Shown one piece after another: positions 48,785 through 63,219 of a DNA stretch of 64,000 nt. Within the stretch, counting starts at the first letter, position 1, and each line of letters opens with the position of its first letter. The notes under the pieces are model-generated. The model was not told the DNA's origin, made no database searches, and was given only the letters and a program-made list of their open reading frames with translations. The DNA is from Monomorium pharaonis (lineage: Eukaryota > Arthropoda > Insecta > Hymenoptera > Formicidae). The position numbers and the translations under genes are program-made. The DNA lies in NCBI RefSeq assembly GCF_013373865.1, contig NC_050472.1, positions 8,737,276 to 8,801,275 of the forward strand, in the 5' to 3' direction.

Positions 48785-49219
48785 CAGAATGTAAAATATA
48801 CGTGAATGATATTTCTTTCATGAGTGCGGGAAAGGTAATGAGACGTAGAGTAACTCTCGTGGAGAAAAAAGATATTTTACACGTTGAGTTATGTACGATG
48901 AGGTTTGCTCACGACGAGAGAGAGACACATACACAGAGAAGAGAGAGAGAGAGAGCTATCTGCTCGATTGTAGTTAACAGGTGATGGCGGATCGCTTGTC
49001 AATGCGCGACACGTAGCCTAAATACGATTATCGTGAATCGCACGACGACATTCCCAACCGCATAAGTGCGCACCGGCCATTAAGTGGGCCAAATACGTAA
49101 ATTTCTAATGCGTGCGTCGGATCGAAAAGCCGCCGTACCATTGCACACCAACCCTAACACGTGAATATGTCAATAATTATTATCGTATCCACTCGAAATC
49201 TGTCCGTCCGTCTGTCTGA

Positions 49220-49266
<47 letters not shown>

Positions 49267-50430
49267 GTTTTCGTTCTCTCTTTTGCCCAACAGCTCCCTC
49301 AGTTTCTCTGTCACTGGGAGAACTGTCGGCAGAACAACGTAATTACATCCTCCATATCGACGAATAATGAATCGCTAATTGCTATTTCAACAGTCGTAAT
49401 TTTGCTCGCAGCGCAAATTCTCGCCTGGAGACGGGTAATCCGTTTCCTCAAGAATATCAAGGCATTCTACTGTACGCATTAGTAAACGACAAAGGTCCTT
49501 TCCTCTCTCTCTCTCTCTCTCTTCCTGTCTGTTATTTCTCTCCCGTTCCGGCTACTTTTGACTCGACCATTTCAAACTTTTTCCCTCTTCGTGCGCAAAG
49601 AGATTACGTCGCGTAGAAGAAGCACAGGATCTGTCAGAGGACGGGATAAAATGTATAGCCGCATCACAGCTAAAGTACCCCTTTTGAACGCTTACTTCAT
49701 CACTATTTTAACACTTTAACTCTCTAACTACTAAGTCGTCACACGTGACATTAAAGTATCAATAATTTGGCCGTTATTAAAATTGTACCGCAAAAGGCAA
49801 TTAATTTGAAGGTAAAGCAGAATTTTAAGCAGGCAGCGTTGTTGGGACGGAAAATTTCTCTCGCAAGCTCTGGAGGCTGATAAACAGCAGTATGATCGAT
49901 TTCCCGGAGTAACGCGGTCGTCCCTTCGGGACGTCCCGAATGCACATAATTCTACGCGTTCTAATTCGATAGTAATACAAATGGCCGTGCGCGGCGCAAT
50001 TTAATAATACACAAGTCTATCGGTTTATCGATTTAATCAAGCGACATAGCGAAGGGCAAGGCACGGCGGAGCAATCTGAAATGTAATCAGCAGTTTTGTT
50101 GCTGGAACTTTCGTCCGGGTTCATTAAGTCCCGAAGCCATTTATTTCTTAGAAGTTTCTCGCGATATTACGCGAATGATGAATACTTTTTCCGCTATAAG
50201 GCGGCAGTGTAAACAGCGTGAGTTTTAATAGGATTACGTTTTCACGAATGAATAAACAAGCGGCTTCACTTTTGCTGCAGAGAGATTTAACGATATCCTC
50301 ATTATCGTCAAAGTTATTTTATATCATAAGTACATTAAAAGAAGCTAATCTTCTTTTCCGCGCGCAAAAATATACTATATACCCCGTAAATATGAAAAGA
50401 TCAGTTCGATAGAATCCGATTTTACGTTGC
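48785..50430. other. Mixed DNA with (CT)n tracts, no gene seen
   Basis: (CT)n runs occur at 49223-49263 and about 49502-49521, and a GA-rich run at 48918-48956. No supported coding sequence. Confidence 0.5.
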
Positions 50431-51880
50431 GATGATATACATCTTTTATGTTACCACTCTTTTATAATGTAAATATATGTAACATCTCATACGGCACAAA
50501 ACTTGCAGCTACATTGTAATTTTGCTATGTTTCAGAAATATTGTTAAAATATAGATGTGCAACGTTTTAATAATAATGCAGAAATATTTTAAACACATTG
50601 CAAAAATAAATTTCTAATTTTGTGCCAAGATTGAATTTTATAAATAAATATCTAATAATTTTATATATAAATATTTGCATACGCATGCATCTTCTCTTAT
50701 CAAGCTTATAAATAATTTTATATAAAAGTCTTGGGTTTCATTTAAGTACAGATTTGTTATTAATCACGCAAAGCTATTTTTGAAAAGACTTAATATAAGT
50801 GATAATTTTAAAGAAAAGTTTCGCGAATCAAAGTACATATAAAATCTAATTTTATACTCCCAACGAAGTTTTAATTAATTTAATTAAATTAAATTGAAAA
50901 CGGTTAGTAAGGCTCTCATAATTCAAATAATACGTTGAAGAAAAGATTGCCAATAAGAGTCAGTACTGGTTATAGTTGTGCAAGAAGTTTACTTAGGCTG
51001 ATGTTAAACGCATTGTAACGCAAACGAAATTATATACATCGAGTGCGCAAACATTTCGAGTCCTCTTCAGCATAAGATCGTAAAAGTATCTGTGGTTGCA
51101 ATTTATGTCATCTTCTAAGGGTATAAAAACGGATGTCAAAATTGTAAAAAATCTTTCTCATGGTCAAATAAGAATAAAAAAATAATCCAAATAAAAAAAA
51201 CGGAAAAGAAAAATAATCTGTCAATTACAATTAAAAATGTAAAAATATTAAAAATTGCATTTTTTGTGAGATAGACATAAATAAATGTCTGGCAAAATAA
51301 ATCCCAAAACTGACCTAGTCATATTTTTTCTTTTCTTGTACATAAATTATTTGTACAAAATACTTACAAGTTAATATATGTATATAAGAATTCCTAGAAG
51401 CTTTTCACTTCAATCGTAAATCGTTTCTTGTAGTTTTGTACAAATTTTTTATATCGTTTTGCAAGATGCAACAAGTAGCGCGTCATATTGCTGCATCAAT
51501 ATATAAAGATTTAGATTGAAAGTAGCTTATTAACTTAATAGATAGATCTACTAATGCTTCCTAACAGTATTATTATTTAAATTATGTATGTTGCAAAATA
51601 AATCATGCATATTTTATTCTTACTCTTAAAGAATTTGTTTTTTAACAGATTTTATATTTAAAAAGTCACAAATGTACAAACTATGAATTTTTTGCTTCTT
51701 TAATTATTTAAGCATGTTTACATATTATAAAGTACAATGTTTATTTTCTGAAAAATGACAGAGTGTCGCTTTAGGAAATCTATGTCGATATTGACGATTT
51801 CCCTTTATTAATAGCGTTTACTTCGTCTGTTTGTAATCATATTGTGCTTAACTATTAATTCAGAAGGATTTCCGTTTAAT
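50431..51880. other. AT-rich DNA, nothing seen
   Basis: No supported feature. Confidence 0.6.
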
Positions 51881-54010
51881 TCGGCTTTGTTTCGAGCGCA
51901 ACATTAAATAAACTCACGTTAGCAATGCGGAGCATCGAGAAAAGCCGCGATGACAAATGCACGCCCCCTTTTCCGCCCGAATCGTATTTTCCTCTTCGAC
52001 CTCCGCGTCGCATTCGTTACAACGGGCCGGCTTAAAAGTTGTCACACGAGCGACGCGTTCTCCATGAATGGAATTCGTCTCGGCAGCGTTGGACGTTTCG
52101 TTGTTTAAGCAAAAAAAAAAAAAAAAACGAAAAAGAATAAAAAGAGAAAGAGAGAAGCGAACGAAGCGATGCGATGCGTTGCGTTGGTGGCAGCGGGTCC
52201 CTCACGCGTAAATTAAAATTTAATAAACTCCGGAAAAGGGAGGGGAAATCTCGGCCGGAAATGGAATAACTTCTAGCGCGTGTGTACCACGTGTCCATTC
52301 CACGGTATAATAATAACGTATTTTTCCATCTCGCGAGATTTATCACGTGGGAGCTTTTTCGTTTCTCTTCCTCCCCCCCCCTCCCCTTCTTCCCCTCACA
52401 AAATCAAACATTAAATTTTAAATGAAAAAAACCGGTCGCGAGATGGCCGGGCGATTTTGGGATTTCAGGCCGAGCGGATCGGGCGCTAAAACGAGAAAAA
52501 AGTAAGCCGGAAGGGCGCGCAACGTCGAGCTTTAGTTTCGGGAGGGGCGGGGGAGGGAAGGAGAGTGCAAAAAGGAAGGTGTAAAAGCGAGGCAGTAAAA
52601 CGCGAGAGGAATCTCCTTCCGGGAGAAGGTGGATGGCTCGATCGTCGTCGCCCGCTGCATCGCGCGGGGATCGGGGGGTGGGAAAAAATGTTTGAAAATA
52701 TCTTTCGAAATTGCGGACGTTATTCGACGCGCTCCGACAGCGGCGGAGTTATAGTCGCGCCACTTCCGGGAACTTGTTAAAAGACTCGGTCCCTCCGAGT
52801 CGCTGCTTCCTACCCCCTCCCCCCACCCCCCCCCCCCCCCACCCCGCCGGGAAAAAAGTCGTGAAAGAAAATGATCCGAATGGGCACGTGAGATCTTTAC
52901 GTGAGGGTGTAAAACCGTGTCGCGTATAGGGAAGCCGAGTTAAACGCGGGGGATATGGAACGAAGACGAGGGAGGAAGGATACTCGCGCGAGGGATGCGC
53001 GCTGTTTGTATTTCCCTTTTCGCGCGGCGGTCGCGCGCGATTGTGTCGCGTATCTCGAGTCGCGTTCGATGCGAAGCGCGTCGTCGTCGGCGGCAAAGGA
53101 GATCGCGTGGCGCGTATACCGTACGTATACGCGCGTATGTATCCGTTTACTCTATCGCGACTTTTATTTGCCGCCGCGCGCATTTCCGTCTTTTTCTCCC
53201 GCCCCATCCCGTCCGATATCTCCGATTCTGCCTCCTCTTCCCCACTCCCCCTCTTATCTTCTCGCCCGTATCGGCTTACTCGCAAACCCGTACGTACGTA
53301 CGAAAGGATATCGAATACCGTGCGCCGCGTAGCGTGAACAAGAGAGATATTTAAGTTTCATACCGAACATACAACAGCTCGGTGGTTCCTGAGCCGTTCC
53401 CAAGACATTTGCATACGTGATACGCGTATACGCATAATCATCGCGCGCATCCCCGTGGGAGGATTGTTATATATGGATAATTTGGGAAAATAAAAATAAT
53501 CACCGAGAGAACAGGGATACCAATTGAAAGCCGAAAGTGCGGGTAATAATAATTGAAGTAGGGCAAATTAGTCTTCGTCGTGTCTAAGCTTTAATTTATG
53601 ACCGTCCGCGGGAGGCTTTCTTAACGCGCGCGCGCGAGCCAGCCGTCGAGGAAAATGAATATTTAACGCGCAAGCCGAGCGAGTACGATTTCCAGTAAAA
53701 CTGCTTTTAAGCCGCGGTTGTATATAATTATTCGTGGCGTGTGCGTTTGTATGCGTGAGCCTGCGTATTCTGAATACGTAGAGATCTACGTGCGTGGATC
53801 TGAATCCTGATACGGTTGCATATCAAAAAGAGAGAAAGAGAGAGAGAGAGAAAAAAAGAGACAGAATCTACGGATATGTGTGTAAAGGAGCCCCATAGAT
53901 ATCTCTCTTACCCTCGCAATTTTTATACGTCCCTGTTTCGTCATGATTCTCGCGGCGCGGCATAAAAAGACAGGGAATACGTTTCCGTATATCTTAGAGA
54001 TAAAGCACGT

Positions 54011-54046
<36 letters not shown>

Positions 54047-54211
54047 AAGAGAGGAAGAGAGCGTTCCGAGTTAACCGTTAAACCGCCGACGACGTGAGTT
54101 ACCGTACCATGTATCATTCTACGCCAGGAATGATCGCACATTCCTCAATACGGTATTATATCCGTATCTATACATTCTCCAGCGTGGAATTTCATATTTC
54201 TCCGGATACAC

Positions 54212-54259
<48 letters not shown>

Positions 54260-54300
54260 TGTATGTATATATGCGCGCACACACACGCACATATAATACT
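51881..54300. other. CpG-rich patch with simple repeats, no supported gene
   Basis: Very CpG-rich at 52430-53340 and 53600-53700. Contains a C-rich tract at 52813-52845, GA tracts at 53829-53862 and 54012-54060, and (AT)n at 54214-54251. The 178-codon minus-strand ORF at 52749-53285 is overlapped by three plus-strand ORFs and is Arg/Pro-rich low complexity, so it is not called. Possibly a 5' or regulatory region of a gene outside the window. Confidence 0.4.
52813..52845. repeat. C-rich tract, potential G-quadruplex on the - strand
   Basis: Several runs of four or more C broken by single T or A. Confidence 0.7.
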
Positions 54301-55560
54301 TACTTAGACAGATTACACATCTTTAATATATATACACAAAAAATGTATTCTTTAAAAAATGCAAAAATGCCCTGATTCAAGAATATTTTATACTTAAAAT
54401 AGCGCCAAGTACAAATAATTTTTGATTAACAATAAGTTAAGGCAAGAGAAAAAATCTTTTTTAATTGAAAACAAAATTGCTTTAATTAAAGAATAAAATT
54501 GCATTAGTTCAACATTAATGTGGTTGTATTAACTATAATTTTTCTTTTAAAATAAATTAATTTAATTCAAACACATTTTTCTTAAATAAAAGTTTTTATT
54601 CTATCTTTCTCATTTGTGTCGATCTCTTTTACAAACCAATATAATTCAGTCTATGTGTCAATGGCGAAACCTTTCCCGCTTTTGGTAAGCCCTTTTATTC
54701 ACCCAGAAAGTCGAGAACGCGTCACATAGCGGTGGATAGTAGAGACTTCCTACTCACGCGCACGAGCCTATCGAGCATGAGCCCGAACAAATTTACTTAA
54801 CCCAATATTAAGCATGTTATTCTTAAGAATAAATAGCTTCCGAATTATGTACTGGGTTTGTTTTATTTATATAACAATTTTAGAAAAAAGAATATTATTT
54901 AAAAAATAAAATATACACACAAACTTATTTATTATTAATGTAAGTGAACATTTTTAATTGAGGACAATATTTCATGCTCATATCAAGATATATAGCGTTC
55001 AAGAATAAAAATTTACTTGCAACAAGGATTTATTTTTTGTGTGTAATAGAATGCGATTAATATATTGCGCCTAACAATCATCGCAAAGAGAATGGTTTTT
55101 ATTCCACAAATAGAAAAATATTATTCTCATACTAAAAAAGCAGTTATTTATTTTTTTCCTTTAAAGTAATGGTTATGCAACGAATATCTTCTTGATAAAT
55201 GATATAAAAATACCCATTATTTATTTAAAACAAGTAAAATTTACTTACAATAATACACATATAAAAATATGTATCTGAGTAAAATAAATACACTTATTTC
55301 AAACGATTCACAAGTTTACATCCTCGTATTCTTAATTTTAGTGATTTAATTCTTTAATTAAGAATATTAAATTAAAATTAAATCTCGATTTACTTATAAC
55401 TTTGATTTTTCTTCGATTAAATTTTAAATATTCTTACAGAAATTATAAATTCCTTTTTCAGATATACAATAATTTTTCTAAAATTTGTAATAAGTATATT
55501 TTAAGTCTATTCTCAGGAAAATATTCTTTGTTCAAGATGACCATTACTTTTAAGAGAAGA
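54301..55560. other. AT-rich DNA, nothing seen
   Basis: Contains one isolated CGCCAAGTACAAAT near 54403, similar to the motif in the transposon ends of the array. Otherwise featureless. Confidence 0.55.
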
Positions 55561-55638
55561 AAGTAAACTGAAATTGTTTCTCTCGGCAGTAAAATGGATA
55601 TTTTTCTGTGTACACTAACGACACATACGTCTGGAGAC

Positions 55639-55669
<31 letters not shown>

Positions 55670-56950
55670 TCATTCTTCTTCTGTCGGTACGTTTTCTGGT
55701 ATTCCGAAGTACGACTGGAGGGCACGATGATAGTTCTGGTACGCCCGCCTACGGACAGAACGAAACTTGGCGAACTTAATTAATTTTCCACAATGCGGCA
55801 TTCAGACGGGCCGACAGGTTTATCATACGTTACCATGGATGACAGGGCGGAAAATGACCTTTCTCGCTCGTTTCGCGCGCGTTTTATAGTTCTCACTTCG
55901 CGATTTCTCGTGCTCCCGATGTCTACCTGTCCTGTCCCACGTCGTAAAGAAAACCGCGCGTCAGTTTTAAATCAGCCGAGGGCTCCCGTCACGCGAACAC
56001 CCCCGCGCGCGGGATCCCAGCGGAAGAAGCGGAGGAGGCGAATGGCAGAGCCGAAGCAGAAGCGCCGCCGAGGGTCGAACGATTTGGAGGAGAAACGACG
56101 ATACGGAAGGGAGGAATCCGGGGAACTCGTCGGGTCACGTAGAACGATAAATCACGCGGTTATGGCGTACGCCCACACGTATACGCCTGCCGAAGTGAAC
56201 TTGAACCGCGAGAGGAAGCGGCTCTCGCCGCGCCGCGCGGGTGTGTGAGAATTCGACGCGTTGCGGTCGAAAATATATATATATATATAATATATACCAT
56301 ACATGAATGTACATCGCTGCATATACATGTACGTATATATACGCGCACTCGGTATTCATCTAGCCGTCCCGGGGCTGCCCCGGCCGCTCTCCGAAAACTC
56401 CCCCGTCGTTAGCCAAATTGATATCGTTCGCCGAGCGAAAGTTCGACGGTGTCTCCGGCAGGCGTCGTCGGCCGGCGGGCGGGTATAGGTCTTGTGCGGC
56501 TCCGTGCCGGTGGCTGTGCGGCGCGTTCGCCAGAGGGGTGTGTGCGCAGAGGGGCGATACACACCTTCGGCACAGTCCCTCGTGGAGCGCTGCGCCGAAT
56601 GCATTAAGTCCGCCGCAGGGGCTCTCGCGGGCTTCTCGGATAATCGGCAAGCTGCTTCTTATGCACGAACCTTCTCCGAGATTCCGGGGGGGAGGAGGAG
56701 GGGCAAGAGGGAGAAGTATTGTCCCGGCGAAAATTGCTCCTCCCCTCGGTCTCCTCGGTCGGGTTATTGATATTAATGCGATCGCTGTTACGTGATGATG
56801 GATATTAGCGTGATGATACGTCCGCGTTCGGGGAGAACGAGGCTCTCGGGTATTCGGGACCGGGGGGATTGGGAAGTAGTAACAGCCCTTGTCACTTAAA
56901 CGATTTCCATAAAGCAACCGGCTTCTCGAAAAGCTGAGCGTCTGACAAAG
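55561..56950. other. CpG-rich patch, no supported gene
   Basis: GA tract at about 55638-55670 and (AT)n at 56271-56289. ORFs of 125-185 codons overlap on both strands (55793-56248 +, 56360-56917 -), which is usual for stop-poor GC-rich DNA. None shows a domain. Confidence 0.4.
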
Positions 56951-59900
56951 TGATGTACAGGTTGTGCTCGTGCATGCTACTTAGGCCGAGAAACTCTCCA
57001 TTTGGTTGAATCAAACAAGATTTTTTGATCAAATTCAAATAGTTTGTTTGAATTTATGATTAACGAAAACTTATGTCATTAGAAAAAAATAGCATGTTAG
57101 GATAATCAAATTTTTTGCTTGCATAGATATTTGTTTCAACAAAATTTCATAATTGACGATAGAAGAAGAATACATCGCAGTGTGTTATAATTTGTATTAT
57201 AATTTATGTACCCACGTATAGTTTGTCCCGTTTTCTCAGAGAGAGAAATGGAAGTTCTGTCGAAATGAGAGTGCTAACAAAAGAGAGCAGTGACGTAACG
57301 AAATTAGATGAATATATTTTGATATGGCGAAACGGGAAACCGAATATTTCGGTTTCTTAGTTATGATTATGATTTGGCACAGAACGCGAGTCATAGATTG
57401 TAAACATGACAGTCAAACAAAAGCATTAATATCGTTGAATAAAACGCTGTTCACATTTATGATTTATGTTGTATTTCTTATGTAGAATAGCCTTTAAAAG
57501 ATTTTGTAAATTATGTTATGTAGTTTATAAATTATAATGTTTAATTCTAAAGGCAAAATTTGGATTAGAATTGGTTGCATGTGGCAGATAGCAAAAACTA
57601 AAGACGCGTAAATCACAAAACACTTCTGCGTTTTCTTCCTAATAATTTTCTTTTAAGCAAGCAGCCTCAAATTGAAACTGCGGTTAAGTTGCTATTATGT
57701 TACTAATTCTGATATATATAGATAATTATTCCATTTCAAGCTGATTAAAAAAAGACAAAAATATTATGATTAACGGTTGTGCAATTGAGTTTTATATCTT
57801 CATAGTATCGTTCAATTAAGAAATAATTTACATCGCTATTATATTATTATGGAATTCATTATTATTTTACTCACTTTTGTATTTAAATCTAAAACCAATA
57901 AATTCTTTGTCATATCTCTAATTGTAAGACTGTAACCGATGTTCCTATATTTTTTATGTATTTATTAGATTCCAGACAATTTCATTGATTACATGTCATG
58001 CTTGGTTCATTTATAATTAATTGTCAAAAGAAACACATATTAATTATCATATCTTTAACATTATTATAGTAATTACTTTACTTAATCAATTATTATATTA
58101 TTATATAATATTAGCCAATATTTGAGTTAAGTGTAGATCAAAAGAAGTCTATTTACTCCAAATGTTGAAAATAAACGTAAAAGGACTTTAAAATCAAAAG
58201 TAAAGGAGTAAAATTTCTACTCGGGATGATATTATATAAATTATATATTTATTTTAAAACATAGTATATATATGTGTAATGTATACAATTATGGAACACG
58301 TTTTTCTGCAAAATCTGTTAGTAAATTCTACACTTTGAATATAAATTCTTTATTATTATTTTCTCCTAAAAAAAGGATTGTTTTTCTGTATTTATCTATA
58401 AAATTTTTTAATAAATTTTTTTAGATAACTTGACATTTATCAGTAAATTCATATTCACACAAATTCAAGAAAAGCAGTAATAGAAACTGTAGAAGTAATA
58501 AGAAATAATTAACTCAATGAGTCTCTCAATTAACTATGTTTGATGTTAACTAACTCAAACATAGTCTAATCCAATGTAATAATTAAAATGAATAAATTAA
58601 TTAAATAAAATTATACAAAGCAATTGAGTTACAACTTATAAAATTATAATAAAAAATTTAATTTTTTACTATAGATCTTTTTATTTCATCCCTTTAAAAG
58701 AACTTATCAAAAAATCGGTTTTTATTATTTTATTATTTTATATCATCGATTTAGCATGTCATTCAAAGCTTGCAATGTTTAATCGTGAATCCGAATTTTT
58801 GAAGCAATTCTTGCAGTGAAAATTAGATGAATTTTGAAATGCAAAACGTAACTGTTTACATTCTATTTACATAAATATAAGAGTAATATTTTACAAATGG
58901 ACAGAAAATAATTAACAATATCTATTTAGATGAAAGTGATAAAATAATAATCTATATATATGTATGTACATATAACAAATATTTACTTTGATGTATCTTG
59001 TGAAACCAATTTTGTACTAATGTTTCAAGAACTGTAAATGTATTATGATATGGCACAAAAAGTATAAGCAAGGTTCCATTGAGTCGAAGCATGCGATAAA
59101 TATTTTCAAATGTTTAGCTATTTGATAAAGGAAAAAAATTATTAAATTAATTTTGGAAAATATTAATACTTAATAGACTTTTTTATTATCAATTTAAGAT
59201 TATTAATTTTCTTGAGTTAATCTCCTACTGAATAACATATTTTATAATAAATTTCTTGATAACAAGAACTTTGTAAGATGCTTATTAGCATAAATAATTG
59301 AATTAATTATTCCTATTAATTTAGTGAAATAAAAGTTAGCTTTTGGGAATAAAATTACATGTGAGATTGTGTGTGATTAGTAATCAAAAATTTCAAATGT
59401 AAGCAAATATTCAGAATTTATAAATAAATGTTATATGGATATAGTTTATATAAAAATATCAAATCTGTTTATTATATTGTACACTTTTAAAACATTGTTT
59501 TTTAATGCATGTTTATATTAAAATATTTACAATTAATATAAAAATACATGTATTTGGCATTTGAATTAAATCTAAACAAACACAAAAATATTCATTTTTA
59601 AATGTGTTTTTTCTGTTATAAAATAGAGTTTGAGAAATATTATAAAACACAATTATTTAAAATATTTAAAGAAAATTACATTTGTATACTATCGATGTTA
59701 CACTATACGTAATTTGCTTTGTTCTATGAAAATTTTTATAAAAAAACATCAAGTGGTTTTTATTTAAACATCCTTCTTACTCAAGGTCAGTATAAGCAGA
59801 AAAAATGCAAAGCATAAAATAAAAATATGTATATATATCAAATTCGGAAACGCATATTGTAAGTTTTTGGTTTGTATGTCAAGTATTTTATATTTAAGTT

Positions 59901-60280
59901 GTTGAGCCATTTTATTCATATAGTGAATTATAATTTCTGAAATATCTGTACCTTTGTAAAATTATTAATTTTATTCACTAAATTTTTTATGTTAATACTA
60001 TTTAATTTTCTATCAAACGGTTTTGTTCCATCAAACTTTTTATCTACTCAAATTCAAACAAGAGATTTAATTAATTCAAAAAAATTGTTTTACTGAACCA
60101 AATATACTCAAATAGATTTTTGAATATACATACCCTTTTTGAAATTATGTTATTGTTTTTTTTTTTTAATATGAGAAACGTAAATTGATAATTCTTTCGT
60201 AATAAATTCCCATACATTTCTTTTTGATAAAAATTGTGAGGGATAGACGATTGCTGTCGCTCAAGAAGCTTCGGCAAGTT
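56951..60280. other. AT-rich DNA, nothing seen
   Basis: More than 3 kb with no coding, RNA or clear repeat signal. Confidence 0.6.
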
Positions 60281-62502
60281 TCAAACTCACATTGTACTCG
60301 ATCGAGATCCCGTTCGATCACTGACACGTCTTCTCTATTTTTCCGCCAATTTACGTCTTTTAAAGCCGTTACAACAGTTTTTCAAGGGGCGCAAGTTTGA
60401 CGGCGGCGGCAGCATGTACTCTCCAGTGACTGAGAACTTGCCCCGAAGAATTTCATGCCGCGGTGACGTTATTCCCACGTCGATCGGGGTCAAACTCGTG
60501 TCGCTTACGATAGTAACTTTCCCGTTTCTAGATCAAATTCCGCTCACCCTTATTGCTTCGCGATGAAAAAAATTATCAATCAATTGTTACGTAATGTCAT
60601 TCGATTCGCCATCACTACGTGAGATACACGTATCAGCTCTCTAATCAACATTTGTAGAATGAAAAGTTCGAGCAACGGGGCCTGTTTAATTTTAATTTAA
60701 ATATGACCAATTTATCATATCGCAGGACCAGAAAATGAGATAAATAATGCTGGAATTTTTTGCCGCGTATTAAATGTCGGTATAAAGTTGTTTGTTCTTG
60801 TACGCAACAGACCAAACACATTGTAAATAATTATTTTACGCAGAAATAATGTTTTCGACTTTGCCAAACGAAATTTACGCAGCATGCTACATGATTTTGC
60901 CGCTATTTAATTATCGCACAGCAAAGTCTGTATTTTCCGTAAAAGGGAATAACACTTCTACAAGCGGAAGTTTTTCGGTGGCCGAGAAGAATGTACGCTT
61001 TTAATTAACGTGTAAAATGTTATGAAATAATGTAACAAATTTTACAAGCAAGGAAATCTGATATTATTACGACATTTTAACTCTATTCTTATATAAATGT
61101 TTTATATATACTTTATATGATTTTACTTCTATGTATGTGTGTCATATTTTTTATATAACATTATATATACACACACACACATAAACACACAACACATACG
61201 ATTATATTTTATATAAATAAATGCTTTCTCAGGACGCTCTAACTCCTGCTCTCTGCAAATGTTTCCGACCCCTAAATAGCTTAAACTTTAATCACTTCGA
61301 CGGGGAAGGGGGGTCTATTTAAATAGTAAAATTAATTAAATTATATAAATTATGTTTGCTCCTAACGGCAAGCATAACTCAGCTATCGTGACTGTCGAGT
61401 TGGCGAACAAGTCCCACCAGCAAATCCATCCGAGTCTCTCGTGTAAATATTAATGGCGTTGATGTCGGCGAGTTTTCTTAATTTATAACGTCAAAGACGA
61501 GGAAAATCGGTAGACCCGCGCGACGCGCAACTTCGAAGCCTCTCTGATACTGTAAGGTGGCTCTTCTGGCGGCGCAGGTATGGCGCAAGCCCGCGCTATT
61601 GTCCCAAGTCCTTATCCAATCGCCGGGCCAAAACATCGACCAACGACTTAACCCCGTACCCGCGATCTCCCTGCTGCACGGAGCTGCTGCATTTTCCGCG
61701 GCTTCGGGTATGCGTCGGGGATATCGAGGCAGACGGTTCGATACCGGACAGCATTGTTTCCGGAGTCCCATTATAACCGCGCGCCTCGATTCCGGGGGTT
61801 CGTGCCCCAAGGCACTCTCCCTCTCTTCTCTCTCTCTCTTTCTCTTTCCTTTGTCTATCCATTTCTCCGCTTCTCTGAGGCCTCTTTGTCGATGCCGACG
61901 CCCGGAGCTTCCGAGAGCGAGCTCTCTTCGTGCCATCGGAGCGGAACGGCACGGGGAACGACGAACCAAGACGGAGAGTGCTCGCGCGACGATACGGCAT
62001 TACGAGGCGCCGTAAACGCATGAGCTTTTAGAGGAGGAGGAGGAGGAGGAGAAGGGAGGAGTTAGGCTGCTATCGGTATGCCGCAAGTCCTGACAGAAAT
62101 TAGAAGGACAGCTCGCGAGAATGGCGTCACAAATGCTTTCATGCTGGAAATCACGTTGCATCGTGATCCGTTGTGGCGCCGCCGTATTCAGTATTGAGTA
62201 TTGAAAGCGGCTGTGCGTCATTGCGGGAAGTGGCAGAGAAGGGCCTCCGCCAAGTCTTCGGAGTGCTTTATACGTGTATCCTTAATCATGTATCATTATG
62301 CAGAGGACGATAATACCATTAAAAATAAGTCTCAATGAAAATTTATATTCCCGGCGTAAAACATTGTAGAGAATTTTTTTTTATTTCGAGGTGTTGGCTC
62401 ATATAATAATTTTTCTTAAAGTTAACTATTAAGATTGATTCGCTGTTATGTATATATTGCCTTTGAAAGATATCCTTATTCTACATGAAGAAAATTTTCT
62501 CT
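60281..62502. other. Mixed DNA with a CpG-rich patch at 61480-62250, no supported gene
   Basis: The CpG-rich patch has ORFs in four frames (for example 61557-62015 + and 61478-61969 -). Each crosses the CT/GA-rich stretch at 61820-61860, and none shows a domain. A (GGA)n tract is at about 62032-62058. Confidence 0.4.
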
Positions 62503-62691
62503 TAAAATTTGCTAATTGTGAGATAATGTGTGACCTCCAGGAATTTTACTATACTTTTTAGTAAAATTTACTATACTTTTAGGAAATTTTACTAAAAGTA
62601 TAATGAATTTTACTATACCTTTAGCAAATTTTACTAAAAAATAAGTAAAATTTCTCGAGGTCACACATTATTCCACAATTACCAAATTTAA
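62503..62691. mobile_element. Foldback element, 189 bp
   Basis: Outer arms of about 35 bp (ATAATGTGTGACCTC and its complement) enclose TTTTACTATACTTTT-type repeats that also pair with each other, so almost the whole element can fold into one hairpin. Confidence 0.8.
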
Positions 62692-62703
62692 AAAAAAAAT
62701 TCA

Positions 62704-62768
62704 CTCCGCGTAGAGGGATTTGAACCTAGATTTTTCGATTTCAAGTCTACGTTACGTTCTACGCCTTT
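62704..62768 (-). tRNA. tRNA-Ser(UGA)-like relic or tRNA-derived SINE
   Basis: On the - strand AGGCGTAGAACG is followed by an anticodon-arm-like GTAGACTTGAAATC (UGA in a CTTGAAA loop). Then comes a T-arm-like AGGTTCAAATCCCT (B-box form), and CTACGCGG is followed by a run of nine T, as in a pol III terminator. The 5' acceptor strand and a proper D arm are missing and the stems are imperfect, so a working tRNA is unlikely. Confidence 0.35.
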
Positions 62769-63219
62769 TGTAATTAATAAATACGTTACATATCGTCTAT
62801 TTATAATTTTTTTATATAGGTATATCCTAATAATATAATTTATAAGAATTTAACAATTTATATCTCATGTCGCGTAAATCAACATCTTGTAAGAATTAAG
62901 TAAAAATATCGAGCACCTCGTATTATGTGCAAGAGGTACATACTAGAAATCAGTGTACTTTTTAAACTTTGTAAAAAAAAGTGAGTTTACAAGAGCAATA
63001 CGTCCAAATTTATCGCTAAGTTTATTATTACCTTCTGTAAATATCTATATAGAAAAAGTACCTCCTATGTGTAACTCGAAATGTCATGGTTTTCCATTTC
63101 TAAATTAGTACTTCGAATTTGAAGGTACTAAGCCTGATACAAGTGTGTATTACTGTTTCTTAGAAGTTTCGTCTATTTTTTTTTTTATATAGATCTAATA
63201 TAATTTGCAAACATAATAA
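62769..63219. other. AT-rich DNA, nothing seen
   Basis: No supported feature. Confidence 0.55.

Noticed and set aside
52749..53354. Cluster of overlapping 98-178 codon ORFs
   Set aside because: All are Arg/Pro/Ser-rich, overlap in four frames and cross simple repeats; this is a compositional effect.
55793..56917. ORFs of 125-185 codons on both strands
   Set aside because: Same compositional artefact; they include simple-repeat translations and no recognisable motif.
61478..62023. ORFs of 141-163 codons in a CpG-rich patch
   Set aside because: Four frames are open at once across a CT/GA-rich tract, so no frame can be preferred.
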